A program made the position numbers and the translations under genes. From Nitrospirota bacterium (GTDB lineage: Bacteria; Nitrospirota; Thermodesulfovibrionia; Thermodesulfovibrionales; JdFR-88), in the NCBI GenBank assembly GCA_021789215.1, contig JAJYJS010000005.1:1-64000 (forward strand): a stretch of 64,000 nt of DNA, written 5' to 3'. Below the pieces are notes generated by a model, which ran no database searches, had not been told where the DNA came from, and saw only the letters and a program-made list of their open reading frames with translations. Within the stretch, counting starts at the first letter, position 1, and each line of letters opens with the position of its first letter. This document shows, piece by piece, positions 27,594-36,407 of this stretch.

Positions 27594-29155
27594 TACTTGC
27601 CTGGATAATAATAGTGCTTCTTGCCGGGGGGCTTGCGGCATGGTTTCTGGCCCGGTGGGACCCTCTATGGGCGCGCCGGACCTGCCTCTTTGCGCTGCTG
27701 CTGGATTTGGCGCTTGCCGTTTCGGTCTTCTGGCTGGGACACATCGAAACCGGCGCCGCAGGGCTCCCGGAGACAGGCGCATGGCTTATAGAGCTAAACG
27801 TGCCATGGATACCGCAGCTTGGCATCGGGCTGCATCTCGCGGTCGACGGCCTGAGCCTCGTGCTCGTCCTGCTTACGATTTTCCTCGGCCTCCTGTCCCT
27901 TTCCTCCGCATGGAGCGAGATTACCGGGCGGGTGGGCTTTTTCCATTTCAATCTCATGTGGATACTGGCCGGCATCGCAGGGGTATTCATGTCGCTGGAT
28001 ATGTTCCTCTTTTATTTCTTCTGGGAGATGATGCTGGTCCCCATGTACTTTCTGATAGCCATCTGGGGGCACGAAAACAGGCAGTACGCCTCGGTTAAAT
28101 TCTTCATATTCACTCAGGCAAGCGGGCTGCTGATGCTGCTTTCCATCCTGGGCCTCTTCTTCATCCACGGCGCAAACACGGGAGACTACACCTTCGATTA
28201 CACCCGGCTGCTCGGCACGCAGGTTTCGCCCTCGATTGCCATATGGCTGATGCTTGGCTTCTTTATTGCGTTTGCCGTCAAACTCCCGGCCGTGCCGTTC
28301 CACAGCTGGCTGCCCGACGCGCACACCGAGGCCCCCACGGCAGGCAGCATCATCCTTGCCGGACTGCTCCTCAAGACGGGCGCATACGGCTTTATCCGTT
28401 TCCTGATACCATTGTTCCCGGACATGGCGGCCCGGTTCGCGCCCGTTGCGATGGGCCTTGCCGTCGCCAGCATCATATACGGGGCCGTGCTTGCCTTTGC
28501 CCAGAACGACCTGAAGCGGCTGATAGCCGACACCAGCATAAGCCACATGGGTTTTGTGCTGCTTGGGGTCTATGCGTGGAACGGCCTGGCGCTCGAGGGC
28601 GCGCTCATGCAGATAATATCCCACGGCATAAGCACGGGGATGCTCTTCATGATGGTGGGCTCGATACAGGAACGCATACATACAAGGGACATGGACGTAA
28701 TGGGCGGGCTGTGGCCGGATGCGCCCCGAATGGGCGGGGTCATGATGGTCTTTGCCCTTGCCTCACTGGGGCTGCCGGGGATGGGGAATTTTCTGGGCGA
28801 GTTCCTGGTGCTCTTCGGGACATACAGGGTCAGCAGCGCATTTGCAGTAATCGCCTCTCTGGGTTTCGTATTGTCCACAATCTACTCGATTTGGATGATA
28901 CAGCGGACATTTCACGGCGAAAAGCGCGGGGGATACCGGGTACGGGACCTTTCCTCGCGCGAGATGGCGGCTTCCGCCGTCATGATAGCCGCGATAATAT
29001 GGCTTGGTGTTTATCCTCAACCCGTAATGGACACGGCGTCACCTGCGTTCAACGGCATTCAGGGGGCCGCGAAGATGCAAAAAGCCCCTGACCCGGTTTC
29101 AGGCAGGCCGTCAAAAGATGCGAGGGCCAAAAGCATATGGACGCTGACACCCTGA
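27590..29155 (+). CDS. nuoM: NADH-quinone oxidoreductase subunit M
   Basis: A 521-aa antiporter-like subunit with about 14 helices. It shows FYFFWEMMLVPMYFLI with the key Glu and VKLPAVPFHSWLPDAHTEAPTAG with the Lys of the proton channel. Translation starts at GTG within the end of nuoL. The last 30 residues form a polar cytoplasmic tail that overlaps the nuoN start by 19 bases. Confidence 0.96.
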   Translation: MILAWIIIVLLAGGLAAWFLARWDPLWARRTCLFALLLDLALAVSVFWLGHIETGAAGLPETGAWLIELNVPWIPQLGIGLHLAVDGLSLVLVLLTIFLGLLSLSSAWSEITGRVGFFHFNLMWILAGIAGVFMSLDMFLFYFFWEMMLVPMYFLIAIWGHENRQYASVKFFIFTQASGLLMLLSILGLFFIHGANTGDYTFDYTRLLGTQVSPSIAIWLMLGFFIAFAVKLPAVPFHSWLPDAHTEAPTAGSIILAGLLLKTGAYGFIRFLIPLFPDMAARFAPVAMGLAVASIIYGAVLAFAQNDLKRLIADTSISHMGFVLLGVYAWNGLALEGALMQIISHGISTGMLFMMVGSIQERIHTRDMDVMGGLWPDAPRMGGVMMVFALASLGLPGMGNFLGEFLVLFGTYRVSSAFAVIASLGFVLSTIYSIWMIQRTFHGEKRGGYRVRDLSSREMAASAVMIAAIIWLGVYPQPVMDTASPAFNGIQGAAKMQKAPDPVSGRPSKDARAKSIWTLTP

Positions 29156-30570
29156 GGGCATTGCTGCCCTTGATAATAATTTCGGCAACGCCGGTTGCGG
29201 TCATGCTGGTGTTGGCCTTTTACAGAAGCCATGCGCTCACTGTCTTTCTTGTGCTTGCCGGGCTCGCGCTGTCCTTCGCCTCGCTTTTCCCGGCCTCCGG
29301 GCTCCTGCCCCGGATGGCGGCCGGGCTCCTTGTGCTCGACCATTATTCCTTTTTCTTCATGGGGCTGATGTTCGCGGCCACATTTGCCGTGGCGCTCCTG
29401 TCATACGGTTATCTCGGCAGGAAAGACATCTTCCCCGATGAATATTACATCCTTCTGCTGATCGCCGCCGCCGGGTCGGCCGTAATAGTGTCCAGCAGCC
29501 ATTTCGCCTCTTTCTTCCTGGGACTGGAGCTTCTGAGCGTGCCGCTGTACGCGCTCATCTCCTATCCGCGCGCAAACCCGCGCAACGTGGAGGCCGGCAT
29601 AAAATACCTCATCCTCGCGGGGACTTCTTCAGCCTTCCTGCTGTTCGGGATGGCGCTTGTCTACGCGGAGCTGGGCACAATGGAGTTTCCCCGCATTTCC
29701 ACGGCCGCCCTGTTTCCGGGGACAGACAGGAATTTCGTATTGGCCGGGGTTGCCATGATAATAACCGGCATCGGTTTCAAGCTGGCCCTTGTGCCGTTTC
29801 ACATGTGGACCCCCGATGTGTACGAGGGTGCGCCCGCCCCCGTGGCGGCCTTCGTGGCCACGGTTTCCAAGGGCGCGATGTTTGCCCTGCTGTTAAGGTA
29901 TTTCACCATATTCGATATCCGGAGGTATGGCTCCTTAATGCTGCTGTTCACAGTGATTTCCATAGCCTCGATGTTCGCGGGAAATTTGCTCGCCCTCTTT
30001 CAAAACAATGTAAAAAGGCTGCTTGCCTATTCTTCGATCGCCCACCTTGGCTATCTGCTGGTCGCGTTCCTTGCGAGCGGGGTCCTGGCCGCGGCGGCGG
30101 TCGCGTTTTACCTTGCGGCTTATTTCGTCTCGACCCTGGGGGCCTTTGGCGTGATATCCGTACTGTCCGGAAAGGAGCGTGATGCGGACATGATCGATGA
30201 TTACATGGGGCTTGCATGGCGCAGCCCGTGGCTGGCCGGCATCTTCGCGGCCATGCTGCTCTCGCTGGCGGGCATACCGCTTACCGCGGGCTTCATCGGA
30301 AAATTTTTCATTGCGGCAGCCGGTGTGGACTCATCCTTATGGGCACTGGTCATCATACTTGTCATAAACAGCGCGATAGGGCTTTTTTATTATCTCCGCG
30401 TCATTGCGGCCCTGTATTCCCGGAGGCCCGGAGCGTTGGCGGCATCTCCCAAACTGCCTGTGCTTGGCGGCATCACCCTTGGGGCGCTTTCGGTTGCGCT
30501 TTTGTGGCTAGGCGTCTATCCGGCCACAATGCTTGAGATAATCAGAAATACCATAAGCAGGTTTTTCTAG
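29137..30570 (+). CDS. nuoN: NADH-quinone oxidoreductase subunit N
   Basis: The third antiporter-like subunit, 477 aa, with about 14 helices. FLGLELLSVPLYALISY and GFKLALVPFHMWTPDVYEG are typical of NuoN, and KRLLAYSSIAHLGYLLVAF marks the broken helix region. It completes a 13-gene (14-subunit) complex I operon. Confidence 0.96.
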   Translation: MDADTLRALLPLIIISATPVAVMLVLAFYRSHALTVFLVLAGLALSFASLFPASGLLPRMAAGLLVLDHYSFFFMGLMFAATFAVALLSYGYLGRKDIFPDEYYILLLIAAAGSAVIVSSSHFASFFLGLELLSVPLYALISYPRANPRNVEAGIKYLILAGTSSAFLLFGMALVYAELGTMEFPRISTAALFPGTDRNFVLAGVAMIITGIGFKLALVPFHMWTPDVYEGAPAPVAAFVATVSKGAMFALLLRYFTIFDIRRYGSLMLLFTVISIASMFAGNLLALFQNNVKRLLAYSSIAHLGYLLVAFLASGVLAAAAVAFYLAAYFVSTLGAFGVISVLSGKERDADMIDDYMGLAWRSPWLAGIFAAMLLSLAGIPLTAGFIGKFFIAAAGVDSSLWALVIILVINSAIGLFYYLRVIAALYSRRPGALAASPKLPVLGGITLGALSVALLWLGVYPATMLEIIRNTISRFF

Positions 30571-30580
30571 TTTTTTGGTT

Positions 30581-33500
30581 ATGGAGCAATCAATCGAGAT
30601 ATGCAGCCTCGATTACCTCATAGGCACACTTGCCACGGCCTATAAAGGCCTTATTACCTCCCTCGTGGTCAAGGACTTCTGCATAACCGGCGAAGGCAAA
30701 AAAGCAACACTGAAGGGCGCGGTGATCTCGATGCCTGCCGGGGATTATCAGGCCTCGCTTATAGAGAGCGGCATCGAGCTTTCGCGGGACCGTTTGAAGG
30801 ACGGCCGCTTCGAGCTTGCGATGGATGCCGGGCGGCTAAAAAAAACAGGCAGCCTTCAGATAGACATAATCCAGAACGGCAGGCACATAGGCACATTCCT
30901 TTTAAAAAGAGAGGATGCCGGGGGGTTCTATACCCCGGCATTGGAGCTTTCGGAGGAACTGCGCGGGCTCGACCTGAAGACCCTGACCTCCCGCCTTAAA
31001 GACAGGCCCGGCCTCCTCAGGAAGGCGGAAGGCATTATCTCGAAAATACTTTCCACAAAGAAAGACTGGGTAAAACTCCCGGAGGAACTGAACGGGTTCG
31101 CGACGGACCTCTTCTGGTCTGAACGGGACACGTTTTATGCGTCGTTCGAGCTCATCGCGCGGTTTTCAATCAGGTCCGCCGAAAAGACAGGCTCGGAAAA
31201 AACACTCGAGAACTTCCTGGACCTCATCAGCCTGCCTGTCGAGAGGGAGACCGATGGTGAAAAGCTCCGGGGGGCAGTTGACATCTGGCTCGCAAAGCTC
31301 AGGCATTCAACGGTCAATCTGTCACTGAGCCCAAAACACGCGCTGGGAATAATGGAACGGATTCACAGGAGAGACCCGGGGGCAAAAATAAACCCGGCCA
31401 TGTCCAGGCTTGTCCACTCCCTCGCCGCGCGGGTAGAAAAGGCCCCCGCCCTGGATGAGCAAACGGTTGGTTCAATACGGGGCCTCGTGCCTGATGGCGA
31501 CCTTGCCATGCTGGAAAAATTCAGTTCCGGGATAAAAGAAGACATCCTTCAGGACCTGTCTCGAAAAGAGGCCCTGATTGAAAAAAAGGGATATGCCGGG
31601 GTCTTCGCGGATGCGGATGCGTTTGCCCCGGACATCCTCGACAGCGGCATGATGATAGACGAGTTTTTCAGGACGGCGGCAAGGAACATGAACTCCCAGT
31701 CCGCCGAAGCCCTGTATAATGCCTTTTTGAAATTGTTCGGGATATACGGCCAACTGGACGAAGCGGAGCGCGCAAGGGCCGTATCGTGGATCCCGGAGTT
31801 CCTTGGCAGGTTGCTCCTGACCGGCAGGCCGGAGCTTTGCCTTGGATTTCTTCACTGGCTGAAACCGGCGCCGGAGGACTTGAGGACGGAAGTCGTGATG
31901 GGCACTGAAACGGCAAGCCTGATAATCGGCTCCGGAGATGCAGGGCTGATATCCGCCTACAAGGAAATGCTCAGGAAAAACCTTATACCGGCCGCGAAGT
32001 CCAGGGGGGTTTCAACCGAGACCTGGGCCGAGATGGTCAATCCCATGCACCTTCGGGCGCTCTCACGGTTCCTGGAAATCCTCGGGCTTGGTGCGGATGA
32101 GCTACGCGATATCCTGCTGCATGTTATATGCAACCTGTATGTAAGCGGGGTGTTCATCCCCGATGACCGGATATTCCAGAGGCAGGTCTCGGCTTACCTC
32201 AACTCAAACGCGATGCGCGGGGATTTTGTTCTCAACTACATGCTGCTGAAAAAACTCCCCGCCTATTTTAATGAAGTGGGCGCCACAAGCGTCATAAGGG
32301 ACTACACGACCGAAATAGATTCATGGGGCAACGACCCCGTGCTTTATTTCCTGAGAAAGCAGACGCACGTAAACGCGAGCAATTACAACATACAGCTCAC
32401 AGAGGCGGTAATAAGCTCATGGGCGCTGGGCAGCCCGGCTCCGTTAGAGGCAGTGGTGCCGCCCGAAATCTTCGAAAGCGCAAAAGCGGGGCTGATAGAA
32501 AAATATCATCCGGTGATGAAGGGGTTTCTCGAAAGGGCCAATGCGCTTGTCGGCGAGGGCGTGGACTTTAAAAGGGTGCCTGGCATCTCCGCGGAGCAAA
32601 TCAACCGTCTGCTTGAGGATGTCGTGGCGCCGGAAGAAATCCGCTCCAAGACAAGGCTCCTGATAAGGATTTACCAGGAGATAGTAAAGAAATACGCTCT
32701 GCGGAGCAACGGAGCTTTCGGAGCGGGCGGGGCCAGGCGGGAACTTTCAGCAATAATAGAAAAGATAAAGGAGCTGAAAAAGACGGTGCTTTCGCCAGAG
32801 AAGACAGAGGCGCAGGAAACGCTCTTTTTCAAGCGCCATATAGCCTTCGGTATCCCCTCGGTGCTTGGCTCTTATCACGAGCCGAAATTCGACGCCCTGG
32901 GAGATATTTTCAGGGGAGAGGAAAAGCTCAGGCTCATTCTGGAAGACATAATAACTGCCATGGAAACCGGGCACAGCCCGGAAGAGGACAGCGCCTGGCT
33001 GCCGGTATTTTGCATTGGCATTCTGGGCGGTCTTTTCAGGCAGCATGGTCTTGAAAACCAGCAAATGGATGAAGCGCTTGTAATACTGAACAACGACAGG
33101 CTGCGTCTCTCCCAGCTAGCCGACATGCTTGGCATTATACAAAAGGAGCTTGCATGGGCGGTTAAATCCCTCAACATGCTTTTCAGGGAGCCTCTTGCAA
33201 ACGTCTTGAATATCTACCCAGCTGATGAACTGCCGGAGCACCTTTCGGCCCTCAAGTCCGGGCCTGGGTTCCTGGACAAGGCCGCGGACATCGTCATCAG
33301 GGACATGATAACGGGCATAACCGGGCTTGCCGAGGCGGACAGGCTCATTGTGGCCGCAAAGGCATTTTTGCAGAAGGAAACAGAAACGTCTTCAGACAGG
33401 CTGTTCAATGCCGGAAAACCAATTGAGACGAGGCCGTTTTACGTGATTGACGAACTGACGGATTTGGAGGCGATGAGGCTTGCCCCAGCGATAGGGGGAA

Positions 33501-34948
33501 AGGCCAAAAACCTTGTTTACCTTGGAAACAGGGGGTTTTTTGCCGTGCCGCAGGGGGCCGTATTCTCCTCCGCGCATACAGACAATTACATCGAATACAC
33601 GCAAAGCGGCGAGTTCAAATCCGCCCTGAGAGAGGCGGTAAAAGAGATTGAGCTTCGGACCGGGCACATCTTCGGCAGCGGCGAGAACCCCCTTTTCCTG
33701 TCCGTGAGGAGCGGCTCCTACCTTTCGATGCCGGGCATCCTTGCCTCCGTGCTCTATTGCGGAATGAACCGGCTTACGCTTCAGGGCATGATTAAAAAAA
33801 CAGGCAGCGCCAGGCTCGCATGGGATTCCATGCGCAGGTCCGTGGAGCATTATGCCCAGGTCGTCCTCGGGCTTGAAAGCACGGTATTCGAAAATATTAA
33901 AAACATTTACGCGAAGGAAAAAAATCTGGAGCGGATTGAAGACCTCGATGCGGGCCAGATGGAAGAGCTTGTCAGCCTGTACCGGAACGATCTCTCGGCC
34001 CGCAGCCTGAATATCCCGGAAGACCCCTACAGACAACTTGAAGAAGCGGTCAGAGGGGTTTACGCCTCCTGGTTCAGTGAAAAGGCAGGGCAGTTCAGGA
34101 GCGCGGTCAACATGTCCCCCTATTGGGGCACAGCCGTTACGCTCATGCGAATGATTTACGGCAATGATGACGGCGCCGGCTCTTCCGTGTTCTTCACAAG
34201 GAACCCGTTTTCGTTCGAAAGCGAGGTTTACGGGGAAACAAGGGAAAAGGCAACCGGAGATGAGCTTGTTTACGGGATGCGGACGAACATGCCGATCCTT
34301 AAAAAACAGGCCGGGAAAGGCCGGAAAAGCCTTGAAGAAACGGACCCGGAGCTTTTCTCGATGCACAGTGCGCTTGCAATGAGCATAGAGCGCTCCTTCG
34401 GGGGGCTTCCACAGGAGGTCGAGGCAACCTACGTCACAAAAAAACCCGGTGGCAAACGGGTGATATACGTCCTCCAGGCAAGGCGGATGGAGTTCGGCGG
34501 GGAGCTGGCAGGCAGGTTCGATGAGATATGCCAGATGGAATCCAAAATCATCGGGAGGGGGGTTGGCGGGCATGGCGGCGCACTGAGCGGCGTGGCATGC
34601 CTTGCCGAATCTCCTTCCGATATAGAGGGACTGAAGGAAGAAACCGGCCTCCCGGTGATACTCATCAGGCGTACCGCAAGCACCGGCGATGTGGCCTTAA
34701 TGCCCCTTGTAAGCGGCATAATAACATCAATGGGCGGGGTGACATCGCACGCCGCGGTGCTCGCTCAAAAATTCGGCTTGACGGCTGTCCTTTCATGCCC
34801 CGATCTAGAGTTTGGCGTGGACGAAAAGGGAAACCGGTCCGCCCGCATCGGGGATTTTGTTGTTAAAGACGGGACCCGTATAAGCATCGACGGCTCGACT
34901 GGACTTGTATTTTCAGGGGTCTGTCTGCATATCTCGAGGCCCGGCTGA
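30581..34948 (+). CDS. Very large PPDK-like protein: ATP-grasp plus phosphohistidine domains, no PEP barrel
   Basis: The 1455-aa product has an N-terminal region of about 960 residues, largely helical, that I do not recognise. The remainder resembles the N-terminal two-thirds of pyruvate phosphate dikinase: GGKAKNLVYLGNRGF near residue 969, SVRSGSYLSMPGILASVL, an FTRNPFS segment and the phosphohistidine loop GGVTSHAAVLAQKFG with His near 1390. The C-terminal PEP/pyruvate-binding barrel is absent, because the protein ends about 65 residues after that His. The chemistry is therefore probably ATP-dependent phosphotransfer to an unknown acceptor or partner. It starts 10 bases after nuoN with no clear ribosome site, and is likely the last gene of that transcript. 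Confidence 0.8.
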   Translation: MEQSIEICSLDYLIGTLATAYKGLITSLVVKDFCITGEGKKATLKGAVISMPAGDYQASLIESGIELSRDRLKDGRFELAMDAGRLKKTGSLQIDIIQNGRHIGTFLLKREDAGGFYTPALELSEELRGLDLKTLTSRLKDRPGLLRKAEGIISKILSTKKDWVKLPEELNGFATDLFWSERDTFYASFELIARFSIRSAEKTGSEKTLENFLDLISLPVERETDGEKLRGAVDIWLAKLRHSTVNLSLSPKHALGIMERIHRRDPGAKINPAMSRLVHSLAARVEKAPALDEQTVGSIRGLVPDGDLAMLEKFSSGIKEDILQDLSRKEALIEKKGYAGVFADADAFAPDILDSGMMIDEFFRTAARNMNSQSAEALYNAFLKLFGIYGQLDEAERARAVSWIPEFLGRLLLTGRPELCLGFLHWLKPAPEDLRTEVVMGTETASLIIGSGDAGLISAYKEMLRKNLIPAAKSRGVSTETWAEMVNPMHLRALSRFLEILGLGADELRDILLHVICNLYVSGVFIPDDRIFQRQVSAYLNSNAMRGDFVLNYMLLKKLPAYFNEVGATSVIRDYTTEIDSWGNDPVLYFLRKQTHVNASNYNIQLTEAVISSWALGSPAPLEAVVPPEIFESAKAGLIEKYHPVMKGFLERANALVGEGVDFKRVPGISAEQINRLLEDVVAPEEIRSKTRLLIRIYQEIVKKYALRSNGAFGAGGARRELSAIIEKIKELKKTVLSPEKTEAQETLFFKRHIAFGIPSVLGSYHEPKFDALGDIFRGEEKLRLILEDIITAMETGHSPEEDSAWLPVFCIGILGGLFRQHGLENQQMDEALVILNNDRLRLSQLADMLGIIQKELAWAVKSLNMLFREPLANVLNIYPADELPEHLSALKSGPGFLDKAADIVIRDMITGITGLAEADRLIVAAKAFLQKETETSSDRLFNAGKPIETRPFYVIDELTDLEAMRLAPAIGGKAKNLVYLGNRGFFAVPQGAVFSSAHTDNYIEYTQSGEFKSALREAVKEIELRTGHIFGSGENPLFLSVRSGSYLSMPGILASVLYCGMNRLTLQGMIKKTGSARLAWDSMRRSVEHYAQVVLGLESTVFENIKNIYAKEKNLERIEDLDAGQMEELVSLYRNDLSARSLNIPEDPYRQLEEAVRGVYASWFSEKAGQFRSAVNMSPYWGTAVTLMRMIYGNDDGAGSSVFFTRNPFSFESEVYGETREKATGDELVYGMRTNMPILKKQAGKGRKSLEETDPELFSMHSALAMSIERSFGGLPQEVEATYVTKKPGGKRVIYVLQARRMEFGGELAGRFDEICQMESKIIGRGVGGHGGALSGVACLAESPSDIEGLKEETGLPVILIRRTASTGDVALMPLVSGIITSMGGVTSHAAVLAQKFGLTAVLSCPDLEFGVDEKGNRSARIGDFVVKDGTRISIDGSTGLVFSGVCLHISRPG

Positions 34949-34988
34949 TATTTCCCCGCAAACGCTCGCCCGGCCCGTCATCCTTTCA

Positions 34989-35033
34989 CCTTTTCCCCAC
35001 TCCATTTGGGAGAGGGCGCAGGGGTGAGGGAAG
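34989..35033. repeat. Partial copy of the GGGAGAGGG / GGGTGAGGG inverted repeat
   Basis: The segment contains TTTGGGAGAGGG, then GGGGTGAGGGAA, matching the right half of the repeat at 7571-7634; the left half is degenerate. It sits between the convergent dikinase-like and uspA genes and may serve as a terminator. Confidence 0.45.
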
Positions 35034-35041
35034 ACCGCCCC

Positions 35042-35506
35042 TCAGTAAAAGCCGACCGGCCCCGGTTCCTGCTTCAATATCAATATCGAGCAGGGCATCT
35101 TGCGAATTATCTGCTCATTGCTGTGGCCGAACAGAAAGTGCTCAAGCCGGCCCTCTTCGTGTCCGACCATTATCATGAGGTCGATATTGTGTTCTTTGAC
35201 CGCGTTGAGTATCTCCGATGTAGGGTCGCCCTCTTTTATAAGCTCCTTTATTCCCGCCCCTTTTCTGCTTTCCTCCATGATGATGCCGTCCAGTTCGGCC
35301 TTTGTCTGCTTTAAAATGTTCCTGTATTCCTCTTCAACACTGGGCACAGGCAGGTTCCAGCCCTCCAACCCGAAGGGGTTATGGACCACCTGAATGACGT
35401 AAAGTTCGGCCGAGTATTTCCGGGCCAGCGAAGCGCCGTAATGGATGGCTTTTTTGCTCTCCATTGTCATCCTGCTCACAACGAGAATACGCTTGATGTC
35501 CTCCAC
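35042..35506 (-). CDS. Universal stress protein, UspA family
   Basis: A 154-aa Rossmann-like protein. The ATP-binding signature G-x2-G-x9-G is approximated by GHEEGRLEHFLFGHSNEQ, suggesting an ATP-binding member, and the strand LMIMVGHEE precedes it. Translation probably starts at GTG 35506, five bases after a very strong AAGGAGGG; no ATG is placed suitably. It is a single gene divergent from the respiratory operon, with a shared 271-base regulatory region. Confidence 0.88.
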   Translation of the reverse strand: MEDIKRILVVSRMTMESKKAIHYGASLARKYSAELYVIQVVHNPFGLEGWNLPVPSVEEEYRNILKQTKAELDGIIMEESRKGAGIKELIKEGDPTSEILNAVKEHNIDLMIMVGHEEGRLEHFLFGHSNEQIIRKMPCSILILKQEPGPVGFY

Positions 35507-35588
35507 AAAAACCCTCCTTTTTGACTGAAGGTTCGCCCGATCTTATAGGCCAATTATTCAAACATATACCTTATTTTGCGCCTTAAGT

Positions 35589-35621
35589 CCAGAAAAAACC
35601 CCTGTTTTGCCAGAAAAAACC
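35589..35621 (+). promoter_or_regulatory. Pair of 12-bp direct repeats, possible activator site
   Basis: CCAGAAAAAACC occurs at 35589-35600 and again at 35610-35621, exactly 21 bases (two helical turns) apart. The second copy ends 7 bases before the -35 box of the respiratory operon promoter. This spacing is what a dimeric activator would use. The regulator is unknown. Confidence 0.5.
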
Positions 35622-35628
35622 TCTTTGC

Positions 35629-35656
35629 TTGACACAACAGGCACAAATGATAAAAT
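35629..35656 (+). promoter_or_regulatory. Promoter of the nar/bc hybrid operon
   Basis: TTGACA (35629-35634), 16 bases, then TAAAAT (35651-35656) preceded by TGA (TG extension). The predicted start near 35663 gives a leader of about 115 bases before the first gene. Confidence 0.6.
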
Positions 35657-35777
35657 TTGCACAGGAAAGAATGGCTTTCAACTCCCCAGATATTGCCGTG
35701 GATTTAAAAACCCGACGGCGGCGTTTTTTCCCAATCGAGATTTTTTTCACAGAGACTCTGAACATCAAGTAAAAAAG

Positions 35778-36407
35778 ATGAAAACCACTTTTTACCAGAT
35801 GAAAAAAATTTTTTTGTTTTCGTGTTTCCTGTCCATCGCCCTGTTTTTCCCAGGCAACGCGTTCCCGTCAAACGCGCAGGGAAAGGGAAAACAATTATCT
35901 GACTCCCCGCAGGGGACAGTCCCTGGACCGGCTGAAAATGCCGTCCCCGCCGGAGACCCCGGAAGGGGAGAAAAATTATTCAGGGGAGAAATCGAGTTTA
36001 AAAACGGGGGAGCGCCCTGCTTTGCATGCCACAATGTCGGCGCCATCAGGTTTCTGGGCGGAGGAAACCTGGGGCCGGACCTCACCAGGGCATACGCCGA
36101 ATTCGGGCAGGGGATAGAGGAATTGATAGAGACCGCGCCTTTCCCGGTCATGCAGCCAATCTTCAAAGGCCATCCCATAACCGGGCAGGAAGCTGCCGAT
36201 ATCGCCGCTTACCTTCAAAAGAGCCAGACCGGACAGCCCCGGGATATGGAGCCCTTGATATTCGCAATCGCCATTGCCGGGTTCATCGTTTTCATGGCGA
36301 TAATACTTTTCACCTGGCGAGCCAGGCTGGTTAGCGTAAGGAAGCCCTTGCTGGAGCAGGCGCAGAGGGATTACGGCAAACAGGCAAAAAGGGAGCGGTC
36401 AGGATGA
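35778..36407 (+). CDS. Membrane-anchored monohaem cytochrome c of the nar/bc operon
   Basis: The 209-aa protein has an N-terminal signal peptide ([16 protein letters not shown], cleavage after about residue 33). A class-I-like cytochrome c domain follows, with the haem motif CFACH and a plausible Met ligand in [10 protein letters not shown]-terminal membrane helix (residues about 158-180) ends in a basic cytoplasmic tail. The haem domain should therefore face the periplasm. The start is uncertain between ATG 35778 and ATG 35799, and neither has a good ribosome site. Its stop overlaps the narG start. It may pass electrons between the cytochrome b/c subunits and another carrier. Confidence 0.85.
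   Translation: MKTTFYQMKKIFLFSCFLSIALFFPGNAFPSNAQGKGKQLSDSPQGTVPGPAENAVPAGDPGRGEKLFRGEIEFKNGGAPCFACHNVGAIRFLGGGNLGPDLTRAYAEFGQGIEELIETAPFPVMQPIFKGHPITGQEAADIAAYLQKSQTGQPRDMEPLIFAIAIAGFIVFMAIILFTWRARLVSVRKPLLEQAQRDYGKQAKRERSG

Noticed and set aside
33392..34573. 393-aa minus-strand ORF opposite the dikinase-like gene
   Set aside because: The plus strand carries PPDK motifs over the same interval, and the minus frame has no domain.
30581..34948. Glucan water dikinase
   Set aside because: In those enzymes the phosphohistidine domain precedes the ATP-grasp domain; here the order is reversed, as in PPDK.
35589..35621. Start of a CRISPR array
   Set aside because: Only two short repeats are present, with a 9-base gap; no array continues.
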